From NCBI GenBank assembly GCA_004369085.1, contig ML210148.1, positions 136,290 through 179,551 of the forward strand: a DNA stretch of 43,262 bases, given 5' to 3'. This stretch comes from Coprinopsis marcescibilis. Its lineage: Eukaryota; Basidiomycota; Agaricomycetes; Agaricales; Psathyrellaceae. The first letter of the stretch is position 1. Every line of letters begins with the position of its first letter. Positions 11,335 to 22,441 of this stretch are shown here, in pieces. The position numbers and the translations under genes were made by a program. The notes under the pieces are model-generated. The model was not told the DNA's origin. It was given only the letters and a program-made list of their open reading frames with translations, and ran no database searches.

Positions 11335-13141
11335 ATGATGAGCCCACTGGAGAAACGCCACCTTCAAGTCTCCACAGGACTTTTCCCGTCAGATAAGATA
11401 AATATCTTACCTTTCAATCGGCCATTTACTCAGCAGGAAAGTCGTAGCTTCGCCACCCTTCTCCTTCACGTTACTGTTTCCTGACAAACACACCCCTTCT
11501 CAGTAGGTTGATGTCGTGTTTCCAGAAGACCCCGAGCTCCACTCTGTGCTCTCAAAGTTGGAGACGAGGTACTCCAAGGGGAAGACTACGCTGAGTAGCG
11601 TTTTGAAGAAGGCAGGGTGTTTTAGTGGGTCTAATTTGGGGTGAGCGTCCGCATAGCTCTGGGCTTGAATAATGAACACCGCGTCTAATTTCCTATGGTC
11701 GTTAGTGCAATCATGGTTACACCCAACGTCGCTGGTGCCTCATCGGACCTATGGTGCATCGATCCCAGAGGGGTAGCGACGCTCTGTTTATCCAAAGAGG
11801 CCTACGAGATTATCGGGATCACAGGCCGACCTCTTCCCTTCAAAGGACAGTCTGACCAGCATGGTAAGCCCCATTGCAATCCACCCCCCAGATCCGGGTG
11901 AAACAAACTTCTTACATACCACTGAATTGCATTCTGCTGAACGTTCGGATCTGTTTTGGGACTGCTGTGCCACTTAGTTTAGTTATCCAGATCCCGCTGA
12001 ATTCTGCGGATGCATCGGAAGGCGGGAATGCTGCGGCAGAGAAAGAAGCGAAAACAAAAAGATCAGGCACGAAAGGGTATGCTAAGCAAAAGGCGGCAAT
12101 TGAAGATTGGGAGAAGAGGAGAGCTGCACGGGATGGGTTAGACGCTTGGGAGGTTGTGTGTTGTTCTGCAGGTATGTATATCCAATTGTTCCTACTCTTC
12201 CGATCTTTCGGATGAATCGTCACCCTACCGCACACAGTTACTTTTTTTATTCGCCTTGGCCCCCGCCAAACCTACTCCATTATCCATCTAGAATCCCCGC
12301 CTTTTTCGCTCTATTGTCCACCTCCAATCTACCCACACGTACTAACCATGTCCGAACCCAGACCCAACCCAAGCTCCGGAATACACAGGATTCAATGAAG
12401 CACCTAAACTAACCAAAGTCACCTGCTCTCAACAAAAACTACTCAACGTCCATATTCCCATCCCATCCTTCAAGCCCCGGTCGGTCCTTTCCAAAAGCAA
12501 GAAACCCACTGCAGGGGATGAAGACACAGAGGACTGGGACCGCGATGCACTGGAGCTCTTCGAATGGGCCGGACTTGCTATACTTGGATCGCCGAGGTAA
12601 GGTCGTCACGGTTAATTTGCCCTGGATTGATGCGGTATGTGTTCGGTGTGGAGGCTGATCATTGATCTTGTTGCTGCCAGGATTTCTGCGAATGACAGGG
12701 TAGACCCGTATTTGGCGGTGTATGAACCTTTCCAGCCGTCAATAGTCGGAAATGCAGCCCACCTTTCGTGGAGAGGGCTGCTTGCACCCAAATTCGTCCA
12801 GTCTGTGGTTGAAAACGTCTTGTGAGTGGACTTGGATTGCGCACGACATGTTGTCGATGTCCTAATCCCCACCTTGCAGGTCTTGTATAACAAATAAAGG
12901 AAGGGCCAAGTTTGCCTTTATAACCGGTCACGCGGTTTCTACATCACCTGTGTCGGGTATAAAGCCTGGGGGGAAGGGCGAAGAAGGTGGAAAACCTGAA
13001 CAAGTGGACAAAGTCTCTTTGCGTCTGCCTCGTCCTACCACAGAGGACACATGGTGCTTGCTGGTTGGATTCGACTCGACGGGAAGCGCGCTCTGGACGT
13101 TGCTTGAAAGTACCAGCCAATACGACACTAGGTGGGGCTAG
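11335..13141 (+). CDS. RPP40: RNase P/MRP protein subunit RPP40
   Basis: The seven-exon model is 11335-11469, 11507-11640, 11706-11863, 11983-12171, 12362-12596, 12681-12821 and 12880-13141 (1254 nt, 417 aa). The Rpp40 pattern is clear when the exons are joined. It includes WCIDPRGVATLCLSKEAYE with GITGRPLPFKG, then VIQIPL, DAWEVVCC and DALELFEWAGLAILGS. After these come VDPYLAVYEP, FAFITGHAVSTSPVSG and the terminal DTWCLLVGFDSTGSA. These match, in order, conserved blocks of human RPP40 as I know them. Rpp40 is a protein of the nuclear RNase P and RNase MRP complexes that process tRNA 5' ends and pre-rRNA. Intron 4 has a textbook TACTAAC branch site. Intron 1 is only 37 nt with donor GTTACT, the least certain junction. 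The start is ATG 11335 or the adjacent 11338, because an in-frame stop lies just upstream. Confidence 0.85.
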
Positions 13142-13747
13142 AGCTAATAGCCCAACGGCGTCCCTGGTATAGCCCTCGAATTGCGAGAGACCAAGAGGAA
13201 GTTTTCCAAGCAGAATAGTTGACAAGGTCGATATATATATACATATGGAGCCCAACGGCGTCCCTGGCATAGCCATCGAATTGCGAGAGACCAAAAGGAA
13301 GTTTTCTACCAAGCATAATAGTTGACAACGTCGAAATATATATACATATGGTCGCAGTCTGCGAATCCACCAAGTGAGTGATACAACAAGTATAGGTTAA
13401 CGTCGAAGCAATGGATGTCGTGGGATGTGCAGCAGTATACAATGGTTGTGTATGTATGGTGGGCGTGGATGGACCGTGAGGTAGCATAGGTATCAGCGGG
13501 TCGAAGATGGTGAGCTACATAGCATAACTGCAAGCGAAATGCAAAAAGCAAGAAGAATGTACGATATGAATAGGATAAAGCATAATAAGTCAGGCCATAA
13601 TGACAAGAAAAGGTCGAAAGAACATATCCGCATAAACGAAAGCAATGAAGGGAGCGTATCGCACTGTAGGGTCGTTTAATGTAACATTAAAGCAATCAAT
13701 ACGGATAGAACTTTTAGTCAAGGACCATGGGTCGGGTGTCCGGGGTG
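13142..13747. other. Intergenic with tandem duplication
   Basis: This lies between convergent RPP40 and the minus-strand hypothetical gene, so it holds both 3' ends. It contains the 100-bp tandem repeat listed separately, followed by about 400 nt in which I see nothing further. Confidence 0.6.
13151..13351 (+). repeat. 100-bp tandem duplication
   Basis: Two direct copies start at 13151 and 13251. Each begins CCCAACGGCGTCCCTGG, continues through TCGAATTGCGAGAGACCAA and ends in an ATATATATACATATGG run. They differ at a few positions (TATAGCCCTCG versus CATAGCCATCG; an extra TACC-like insertion in copy two). The first copy starts 9 nt after the RPP40 stop codon, so the repeat lies in its 3' UTR. 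Confidence 0.9.
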
Positions 13748-14641
13748 TTAGTTAACGTTCTGCACTAGAACGGCCGACTGGGCGTTAGAGAGCTGTGCAA
13801 ACGACATGCGGGCGCGGGGATTGGTCAAGGGTCCATCGCGGTTGCCTCTCATGAAAGTCGGGCTGGTGGGAACGGCGGGGATACTGTGGGTCTGCCACGA
13901 GTAGAAACTGCGAGGGGTGACACTACCTGGCGGGGAAGGTGTGACGAGCGCGGGCATAGGAACGAGCGCAGGGGGCGTAGAGGGCACGACAGGTGCCCTG
14001 GTAGGGCTAGGAGTGCGAGATCGAGGAACCGATGGTGCGCGATAATGAACGGTTGGAGCGGGGAGCGCCCGAGCGAAGACTGGAGAGAGCGGAGGCGTCG
14101 GGACTTGCTCCGGAGATGCCTCGTTCAGCGCCAAAGCACCTCTAACGACAGAGGGCGAAATGGCTGCCGAAACCGCCGAACGATTAGCCTGGCGATAGGA
14201 CCTGGGAGAGACAGTCGGTAGCTCTCGTATGGGCATACGATGGGTAGTCTGGACTTGGGGAGACACCGTAATATCGTAACGACTGGTCTGTTCTCGCGGC
14301 ACGGGAAAAGTGCTAGTAACGACTCGGATTGGGACGACGGTCGTTGGTTGTGGGACTGGGCTCTCGACATCGCTGGCACTACTATCGCTGGTGTCAGACC
14401 CACTGTCTGAGGCCGCATCCAAGACCGTCCTCCTAACCTCCTCCCTCATCTCCTGTTCGCTCTGACGCACAGCCTCAGCGTCAATGAAGAGCTCGAGCTG
14501 GGCGTTGCTGAAGAATTCCTCAGAGTCGGGGTCGAACTTGTTCCAGTCACTCCATTTTTGACAAGGATCCGCAATCCGCTCCGGTTCTGTTCGAACTGCT
14601 GGTGCTGGTGGATGTGTTTTGGAAAAGAGAGAACGACCCAT
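13748..14641 (-). CDS. Disordered hypothetical protein
   Basis: A single exon encodes 297 aa. I recognise no family. The N-terminal 80 residues are the most ordered-looking part (KWSDWNKFDPDSEEFFSNAQ, then an acidic EMREEVRRTVLDAASDSGSD). The rest is rich in Ser, Pro and Thr with many SP/TP sites (PTPPLSPVFARALP, PRSRTPSPTRAP) that could be phosphorylated. Such proteins are common and usually lineage-specific in agaricomycetes. The start is the first ATG of a long frame, and amino-acid composition supports coding against the shadow frames on the + strand. A regulatory or scaffold role is possible but cannot be argued from sequence. Confidence 0.6.
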   Translation of the reverse strand: MGRSLFSKTHPPAPAVRTEPERIADPCQKWSDWNKFDPDSEEFFSNAQLELFIDAEAVRQSEQEMREEVRRTVLDAASDSGSDTSDSSASDVESPVPQPTTVVPIRVVTSTFPVPREQTSRYDITVSPQVQTTHRMPIRELPTVSPRSYRQANRSAVSAAISPSVVRGALALNEASPEQVPTPPLSPVFARALPAPTVHYRAPSVPRSRTPSPTRAPVVPSTPPALVPMPALVTPSPPGSVTPRSFYSWQTHSIPAVPTSPTFMRGNRDGPLTNPRARMSFAQLSNAQSAVLVQNVN

Positions 14642-14927
14642 GGGGTGTGTCTTGACAAAAATAGGAGATAATAGAAATAAGGAAAAGGATTAAAGTGCAA
14701 GTAAGAGTCCGAATGCTTGATAGCTTTGTGAAGAGCTATCGAAGCTTTTTGGGGGGTATGAATAAGGAGGGTATAGTACCAGCCAGGTACTGCGAACGAT
14801 GATGGGGGGAAGAAGAGACCGAACGCGTCGCGCTGTAATAGGGAAGAACAGCAAACACAGAACAAACACAACAGCATTTCCCCTGGGCCGACATTTCCTT
14901 TTCCGGATATGTTTCCGTTTGTTCCCA

Positions 14928-15450
14928 TCAGTCACTGCGAGTCTTCCTCGAGAGTCCAGCCAGTCTGCCTACCTGTACAACCACTCGGTCGCAGCATGGA
15001 GCACTGAGAAATCCAGAGACCGCATTGACAGACGTACACTCGGCCAGGGGTCCATCCGAGAATATCACTGGCACGAGCCCGAACCTAGGAATAGCTCGAG
15101 AAGCACCATTAATGTCAGGGATCGCCATGGGTATGCAGGGAAAAGGTTTATCCATCTGGTGCTCACCACTCTGCAGTGGCGGGAAGTGCGTAGTTTCTGT
15201 AAGAGGGGTAGTTCCTCAGGACTTTTAAGTATCCCAATCACCTTCCATCATGATCTCTCCAGGTTAGTCCTACCTCCGACATCCACTCACCATCCTGCTG
15301 ACTCTCAGCCTCGGCGAAATTGACAGCCCACATGCCCACAGATCTCGTTTTCTGAACATCAAGCCGTAGCGGCCGGTGTCGACCTGAAACGCCGCGAAAG
15401 GCAGATAACACGGTGCCTACTGCGAAGGGATAGAGTTTGAAGTATTCCAT
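14928..15450 (-). CDS. Small hypothetical protein, two exons
   Basis: The exons are 15450-15291 and 15196-14928 (429 nt, 142 aa). The 94-nt intron has a GTGAGT donor and a CTTACAG acceptor, and the splice keeps the frame. The start ATG comes two codons after an in-frame stop, so no longer N-terminus exists without another exon. Exon 1 reads as MEYFKLYPFAVGTVLSAFRG followed by a basic RHRPLRLDVQK segment and WAVNFAEAE. Exon 2 has a hydrophobic core near FGLVPVIFSDGPLAEC. I recognise no family. Both exons look protein-like in composition, but this is a model from splice signals alone. Confidence 0.4.
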
Positions 15451-16275
15451 CAGCTAGAGAAGTGGAAGAACCTTGATAAGACTCTAAGCATATGCCAGAG
15501 ACACCACATTATCAGCGGCATACGGGACCTCAGAACCCAAAAGCGCTCAGCCGGGGATTTCGCAAACGAGTCGGGCGCTTGGGTAGGCCATGACCGTCGG
15601 GGTCATCACATCTGTAGTGCATGAATCTGTCCCATGTAGCTATAGGGGCTGCCTTTGCAGTGATGTCACCTTTCAATTAACCGTGCCGTTTGTCCTGAAG
15701 CAGCAGCAACTCAGCGATTGCGAACGCACCAGAGATTTGATTATCTTGAGTGTACATAATCATATCTGTCTGTACGTATACCGAATCAAGATTTCACTTG
15801 CAGGAAAGTCCAGAATATCCGATTCTGTATCACGAGCATCAGAGTTGAAAGCATCGAGCAGCATTCGAACAAGAATCAATACCATGGTTTACAACATAAT
15901 GCCGCAATGCCATTACTCCATGTGAAGCAACAAGGTGTCGAATATCAGTCTGCCTGTGGACAGGCTGAAATCAACCCAGATGAAACATGCAGGGGCTCAG
16001 GTTGATTCCCTGAGATCCGAGCAACCTGGAAGGTTTGCCACGAGTAGAACTTCCAGGCCTCGAGGTCTACGAAACAGATTCTGACCATGAAGGCGATTGT
16101 AGCCGAAGCATGGTACACCAGAAATGAAATCTATAAATGATACCTGAATATTGAATGGTCAAGTGCATACAGTGCACTGCGAATCATACAGTGAGTGCAT
16201 AAAGAATACGTGGCAAATAAGTAGAAGTGGCATGCAAGGTCGTGAAATGGGAGCCAGGGATGAAGCGTAAACATG
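15451..16275. other. Intergenic with inverted repeats
   Basis: No gene is visible in these 825 nt. Around 15952-16014 several inverted repeats are packed together: GCCTGTGGACAGGC, ATCAACC paired with GGTTGAT, and CTCAGG paired with CCTGAG. They could fold an RNA or simply be chance; see the findings. Confidence 0.5.
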
Positions 16276-17220
16276 TTAATGGGGGTCGTGAGGATATGTT
16301 TTCTGGTCGAGCCGTTGGCACCACCAACGAAAATACTCTGGTGGACCAACCCTCATTTCCCAACAGCGATTGCCCTCCCCGAACACTCTTTTTATTCCCA
16401 GCTCGCTGTCGTTGACCATATGAAGTCTGACATTAACATCCTGCGACAGTCTGCGGAGATTGGAGGGGAGAGGAGCTTCAAGCACCTTGTCAGCCTTGAA
16501 AGCCTCCAAGGCAACCTGTCGTGACGCCGGGTATATTTCTGCTGAGAAGTAGCGTAGCAGTGGAAAGAGGTGGGTGGGAAAGTTTGGAGCGACACCGTCG
16601 AGGATGGTGAGGTGCGTCAGCTGAAGGAAAAGATTCGGTCCTTCCATCGGAGGATCCATCAGAAAGCAAGACCAAAGATTCCAATTCTCGAAAAGGGTCA
16701 GGTCCGTGAGCTTGTCGTGCTTGAAGAAAATGTCACCTCTCATGAATCGAAAACAGAGGAACATGACTGGGAAGGAACATCCTAGGGAGACGAGGTTGGT
16801 GCAGGAGTTTATGATGTGCATTTGCTCGAAGGCACAGGACTTGAACTGTCTCCAAGTAGTGTTTGTCGGTTCTGAGTACCCAGCCTTGGGTTTTTGGCGA
16901 GATCGCGCACCACGTATCCAGAGCTGCCTGATGCTGGGGGCAAGCTCTGGGCGAAGGATGAGAAACCGATGGAAGGCGATGATTCTGTTTGGGGATTCGA
17001 GGCGAATGGGGAGGAATTGGAGACACTCTCGCTCCATTATGACCTTGAATTGCCTAGACACCCGCACAAAAGTGTAGTAGCAGTCGGAATAGTTGGATCC
17101 CAGGATCAGAGCGACCTCGATGACCAGCTCCAACGGAAGGTTGAGCTCTGCATCAGAGTTCAGCTGTTTGCCTGACCGGTTTGCACTGAAAGTCTTGAGA
17201 CGGGTTGGGAAAAGGAGCAT
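16276..17220 (-). CDS. F-box-like protein
   Basis: A single exon encodes 314 aa. Residues 29-75 read as an F-box-like domain: LNLPLELVIEVALILGS, then SDCYYTFVRVSRQFKVIME, with the expected LP start, hydrophobic helix and 'vsrqFk' end. The rest has the weak, Leu- and Trp-rich pattern of the long tails in agaricomycete F-box-like families (for example PSIRQLWIRG, NLFLQLTHLTILDGV, LFPLLRYFSAE), which often form degenerate LRR-like structures. Members of this class are thought to be substrate receptors of SCF ubiquitin ligases; the substrate is unknown. The gene is divergent from VPS9 with 376 nt between start codons. Confidence 0.7.
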   Translation of the reverse strand: MLLFPTRLKTFSANRSGKQLNSDAELNLPLELVIEVALILGSNYSDCYYTFVRVSRQFKVIMERECLQFLPIRLESPNRIIAFHRFLILRPELAPSIRQLWIRGARSRQKPKAGYSEPTNTTWRQFKSCAFEQMHIINSCTNLVSLGCSFPVMFLCFRFMRGDIFFKHDKLTDLTLFENWNLWSCFLMDPPMEGPNLFLQLTHLTILDGVAPNFPTHLFPLLRYFSAEIYPASRQVALEAFKADKVLEAPLPSNLRRLSQDVNVRLHMVNDSELGIKRVFGEGNRCWEMRVGPPEYFRWWCQRLDQKTYPHDPH

Positions 17221-17596
17221 ACCAGAGTGCTCTTACCTGTCACCCTTGCCACTGAGCATGGACCTGGCCCACTTCTTCCAGCTGAAGGACCGTGGCATCG
17301 CGAGGGAAAGGGAGGAAGGAGAGAATTGATGTTCTGAATCCTGTTACGTTGGGCTGACGATCATATCTCAGGGCTCGAGGGAACGGTACTAAAAAGAATC
17401 AGACATGCAAACAGGCGAATATATAGCGAGCAAGCCGGATGAATGTCAAACGCCGCAATGTTGCAAGTACGAAAGCAACTCCGAACGCGGGCGGCAAACG
17501 GGAACTGATTGCAAGTCCCATCGCGTCACACGTGCCATGATCGTGCCCCATTGCGCCCAATCGCTCTTGTTATCTTCCGCTCATCGTCCTTGGTAA
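17221..17596. promoter_or_regulatory. Bidirectional promoter region, F-box-like and VPS9
   Basis: This 376-nt spacer separates two divergent start codons and so must hold both promoters. I see no strong TATA box or other element that I can name. Confidence 0.5.
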
Positions 17597-20510
17597 ATGT
17601 CCAGCAAGCACTCTGAGTCTGTTCCGGCCGTCCAGCTACCCACCGCAGAACGCTCAGAACAGTCTGTAGCCCTCTCGGCGCCCACAGCACCAGATCTGCC
17701 ATCGTCACCAAACCCATGGAACGATGTCAAGCCAGAATCTCCAAAGGACCAAGATCTGGACACAAATGAGGCAAGGCCTGTCACATTTCCAGATTCTGCG
17801 TCGTACGACCAGTCAATCTTTGGAGGGCTGGCGTCTCATTCACCGGTCACGCCGATCTCATTGAATGCGCCTGTCTCAAAGGACATTCTGAGCGAGTTCG
17901 ATCCGCTGGTAAGTGTCGAGGAAACCGCTGCTAGGGAGGCCTGGGGAGCTTCGGAGGGCAATCTTCCGCCCCCTAGGACACCGTCACCAAAGACACTGCC
18001 ATCCACGCTGCCCCCTCCTCTCCCAGAAAAGGACAAGCAGAGCGCAGAGTCTCCAGCAACGCCAGTGGCCAGTCCAACGCCTGTCAATGCAGCAGCAGCA
18101 ACTGCACCGTCAATAGCATCATCACCGTTCCCATCCCTGTCTGCGCTCGCAAGAACATTTGCGATCCCTCTGGCGCGGCCTCGTCCACAATCGATAGATG
18201 TGGCAAAACCGGTCCCTTCACCAACAACGTTATCGGCCTTTGCCTCCCAACAAGATTCAGCATCAAGACTAGATCCCAGGACAGAACCTTCGTCGAGATC
18301 GCACACTCCCGCTGTTGCTGGCAGCGGAACAGCCTCACCTATTCCGGGGACACGAACAGATAAGCAGGCAGATGCTACAGCCTTTGATTTCCAACGGTTT
18401 CTCGATCAGATGAAGTCCAAGACGGCGGAACCGGTCTCAAAGTACCTCAGATCGTATGTTCTTACTTTATGTCTCTGTCATTCGACTTTATCAAATACGA
18501 TACCACCGTTTCATTGCAGTTTCCTGAGCAACTTTGCAAAGCGCACTTTCACGGTCAATGACCAGGTTAAGATTATTAACGACTTCCTTTCCGTAAGCCT
18601 CTACTACCGTTGTCAATTTGATTTTATCACCCTGATTCGGGGTATCGCTGCAGTTCATTGCTGTACAGATGCGGAGTTGTGACGTGTGGAGGAACGCGTC
18701 TGACGCAGAGTTCGACAACGCCATGGAGGGAATGGAAAAGTTGGTCATGAATCGACTATACGAATTGTCAGTTCCTTTCGTCCCAATGTAGTGTTGGCAT
18801 GTCTGATCAATACCCAGCACCTTTACACCACAGTTGGCACAGGCGAACCCTCCACGGCCAATTACGACCGATGACCTCGAAAAGGACAAAGTTTTGGCGC
18901 AACGGATAGCATTGTTCGGCTGGATCGAGGAGAAGCATCTTGATATACCTGAGGGAGAAGGAAGCAAAGGATTCCTCATGTTTGCACAACAAGGTCAGTT
19001 GGCGCTGGAATAGCTGCAGCTCATAGATTCTGATATGTTCCTTGTTTCAGAGCTATTGAAGATTAATCATTACAAAGCCCCTCGCGATAAATTAATATGC
19101 ATTCTGAATGCTTGCAAGGTTATATTTGGTGAGCCTCATGGCTCTGGACTTTTGACAGGAAGCACTCATCCCTGTTTCAGGCCTTATTCGACATTTGAAG
19201 AAGGAAGAGGGCGCCGATACCTTCGTACCCATTCTTATCTATGTCGTGCTCAAAGCAAGCCCTGATAATCTACTCTCTAACGTGGAGTATGTTCCTGCCA
19301 TATCCAAATCAGTCTACATTGGCTAAGGTCGAGTTTCAGGTTCATCAGTAGGTTCCGAAACCCGGAAAAGCTTCAAAGTGAAGCTGGCTACTATCTCTCC
19401 AGTCTGGTATGTTTCCCGGTTTCCAATCGTCGATCATTCATGTAAACTTTTGAATCGACAGATGGGTGCTGTATCGTTCATTGAAACGATGGATCACACG
19501 TCACTTTCGAATATTGATCAGGAAGAGTTTGAAAGGTGAATGAAACTCTTGCAATTCATCCAGTTTGTGTATAATACTGATATACTCGGCGTAAAACCAG
19601 CAACGTTGAGCATGCCATCAGGGCATTGCCACCATCGGAACCCCAGTCACCTGTTGTGCCTCCTGCGCAACTCAAGCTCCCGCCCGTGCCCCCATCACCC
19701 CACGCCGGAGAAGAATCAGCAAGACCTCTGGCAATATCGACACCATCCCAGACGATATCCGACGATGCCAAGCGGCTACTGCAGAAGACCGGCGATACCA
19801 TATCCAAACCGCTAACTGCAATTGGGCGTATATTCGCGGAAGCGTTGGATGGCGCGGAAAACAAGCTATCGTACCTCCCAGGTCCGTTTGCGCCTCTTGA
19901 GCTTGGACGTGAAAACCGTCAGCAACACGAGCAGCAGTCTTATGCACCTGCGAGTGGGTCATCGTCGGCAGGATGGGCGCAGCAGCAGCAGCAGTACGGT
20001 GCTCCCCCAAATTCTGGTGGATATCCTCAGACGCCTTATGGTGCGGGGGTATATGGGACAGAGTACAAGGCACCGTTGCATACGCCGTACAAGCCTCGAG
20101 TCAAGAGGCCGTACTCTCCGTCGTATCAGTTTGCTGGTTCAACACCCTCACCTGGCGCGTCGCCTGGTGGGTATTACCCGGAGGAGACGCCGTCCAAGGC
20201 TCCGCATACGAACCAGCCACTTGCCATTGGGCCGTCCCAGACGTTGCACCCGCCGAGAGTGAGTTACCTTGCGGCGGCTGGGGCGGACATTGCGCGGACG
20301 CCTACGCCGAACCTCGATTTCGCGGGTGTGCAGGCGCAGATTGATGCTACCCATGCTTCGAGGGAGGAGGAGATGGACCATGCGCGTGGACAGTTGTTGC
20401 AGATTTTCCCGGGCACGGATGGGGAGGTCGTTGATTGGGTGTTGGAGGCGAACGACGGGGACCTTGGAAGGAGTATAGAGTCGTTGCTAGAAATGACTAG
20501 CGGGGAGTAA
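17597..20510 (+). CDS. VPS9: VPS9-domain Rab5 exchange factor with CUE domain
   Basis: The nine-exon model is 17597-18453, 18520-18592, 18654-18766, 18818-18993, 19051-19128, 19181-19286, 19340-19406, 19462-19535 and 19601-20510 (2454 nt, 817 aa). Residues 1-260 are Ser/Pro-rich and disordered. A helical bundle follows (FDFQRFLDQMKSKTAEPVSK, then LSNFAKRTF). The VPS9 catalytic domain spans about 370-500, with the signature ADTFVPILIYVVLKASPDNL and FISRFRNPEKLQSEAGYYL. A disordered Gln/Pro/Tyr-rich linker leads to a C-terminal CUE domain (RGQLLQIFPGTDGEVVDWVL, ending SIESLLEM). Yeast Vps9 activates the Rab5 GTPase Vps21 at endosomes and binds ubiquitin through CUE, and the same role is likely here. 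It is longer than yeast Vps9 (about 450 aa) because of the disordered arms. Stop codons of VPS9 and PAN6 face each other 140 nt apart. Confidence 0.93.
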
Positions 20511-20650
20511 ACTAATATAACTCCATGGCGTTCATCACCGCATCAAGCATCTGTTATAGCACAGTTTTGATTTGGGATATATTCACTATGAAAGCTGATA
20601 AGGGAATAATACATTGTTAAGCAAGATGTATGGTTTGTATTCTGTGCTCT

Positions 20651-21868
20651 CTAGGAGTCTAGGATTCCGGTGGTATCGCCTAGTAGGATGTTGTCGATTA
20701 ACCGCGTTTTATCGACGTATAGTGCACCGCTTAGAATGGTGAACTTTCCGGCGGGTGTTGTTGTGGGTTCCAGGACGCTGAAGTCGCTAGCGTCGTTCAT
20801 TTCGATGTAGTCAAGTCTGACTTCAACCTGCAGGCCTTCTGCTGCGATCTTCGTCTGGCATGCTTCTACTTCGGCCAATGCCGCGTCTATGCATTCTTGT
20901 TTTGTTGCCCCTTGGTTCCATCTACTTTCTGCCGCTACCAGAGCTTTGCGTAACGTCGGAGCGACTTTGCGGCCATCTGGAGTCAGGTATAGATTACGGG
21001 AGGAGAGGGCCAAGCCATCTATAGGGTCCCGAGCAGTAGGAACGATATGGAGTCGCTCGGGAGACGGATAGTAGCACAGGAGGTCCTTGACGAGACGCTT
21101 CAGAATAAGCGCTTGTTGTATATCCTTTTGGCCAAAGTAGGCATTTGTGGGCTGGTTCGGATGATGGTCAGAATCATTAAGAGCGTGTCATTCCGACATT
21201 TTGCTTACTTGGATGACGTTGAAGAGTTTGGTAACGACTGTGGCTACGCCCCTAAAGAAGGTTGGTCTGGTTTTGCCCTCCATTTGGTGACTGAACCCCT
21301 TGACTTCTATGAAGGCTCCCTTTTGCTCGGTCACGTTGAGGACGATTCCGGACGGATACATTTCAGTGACTGTTGGAGCAAAGACGGCCGAAAGCTTGCG
21401 TTCGTCTTTTGTGGAGGTAGGGACAGCCTCTGCTTCTAGAAGTTGGAGGTCCCGAGCCAAGGTCCGTGGATAGGTCGACAAGTCTTCATGCGGTGCAAAT
21501 TGGGCAGGGTTTACGAAGATGGAGACCACTGTTAGGTCATTCTCTCTCAGAGAACTCCGAACTGCAATAGGTTTTCATCGGTTTGAGCGCTAGAAGAAGA
21601 GGCGAGAATCACGGGGTGCATCACCTAGTGACAGATGGCCATCATGCAGTGCACCCATTGTGGGCACGAATCCGACTGATTCCCCGCTTCTGAAGGCATT
21701 CTCTCTCCATTGGCGATAGGAGGCGATTGTTGTGAATATGGGTATGGAAGAATTTGGGAGTTCTGGCACTGTCATTTTGCTGGACAAGTTCCTCAAGGTT
21801 GAATAAATTGGTGTTGGTGTAGATCGAGAGATGAGTGGTCGATATATCGATAGCAGGGGAGATTTCAT
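20651..21868 (-). CDS. PAN6: Pantoate-beta-alanine ligase
   Basis: The three exons are 21868-21625, 21561-21209 and 21151-20651 (1098 nt, 365 aa). The enzyme joins pantoate and beta-alanine, using ATP, to make pantothenate, the precursor of CoA. Family motifs appear in order: FVPTMGALHDGHLSLV (HIGH-type ATP-binding loop), VVSIFVNPAQFAPHEDL, TYPRTLARDLQLLE, AYFGQKDIQQALILKRL and GLALSSRNLYL. The first 30 residues (SIYRPLISRSTPTPIYSTL) are Arg/Ser-rich and look like a mitochondrial presequence. A second in-frame ATG at residue 32 could give a cytosolic form, so dual targeting is possible. The sequence between the AEAEAV and AVFAPTVTEMYPSG blocks is longer than in bacterial PanC, as is common in fungi. 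Confidence 0.95.
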
Positions 21869-22441
21869 GAAAAGCAGAGGGCAAGAAGGTAAATCCGCAT
21901 CAGTTACACGGCCGCATGAGTATAAAGCAGGAGTTGCGAGTCAGTTAACCGAGGTCCGAGTCCAGCCTGCTCGAACCATTTGCCGGGGACTCAGAATGGT
22001 TGGGCGAGATTAGATTAGATTGTGGCGGTGAGCACGGATGGAGCTATCGCTTGGCGCCGTTGCGGACAGACCGGAGGCAGAAAGAAGCTGAAGCAGAGCG
22101 TTGATGCATCTTTTTTGGTTGAGACCATGATCTTCGAATTCTGTAAAACTCGAGGACGAAAGGAAGAGCCACAGGCAGTGCTCCGGAGTGGCTGGTGCAT
22201 GATTCATCTCGTATTGAGAAAAGGTATCGTAATTCCTTGGTCTTTTCTTTTCTTTTACAGCATATAGCGCCCACCAAAGCCCGTAGTATGTAGTCGCAAT
22301 GACTTAACGTGGCAGTGAACGGAATCAGTATCGCCGATACACACCTCACGAGCAAGTTGCCACCGACCTTGATCCCGGTGTTATAAAAGGGAGCAATCCG
22401 TGAAACGATGGACCTTACTATCCCCCAACAAGGTCACTACG
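21869..22441. promoter_or_regulatory. Divergent promoter region, PAN6 and BCS1-like A
   Basis: 573 nt separate the two divergent start codons. Apart from the TATA box of the BCS1-like gene, I see no element that I can name. Short frames here on both strands are not supported. Confidence 0.5.
22382..22388 (+). promoter_or_regulatory. TATA box of BCS1-like gene A
   Basis: TATAAAA lies 54 nt (last base) before the ATG at 22442. Gene D of the array has the same heptamer 52 nt before its ATG, which supports both calls. Confidence 0.6.

Noticed and set aside
14446..14928. 160-codon minus ORF upstream of the disordered protein
   Set aside because: It overlaps the start of the 297-aa frame in another phase; its Leu/Phe/His-rich stretch corresponds to the leader region.
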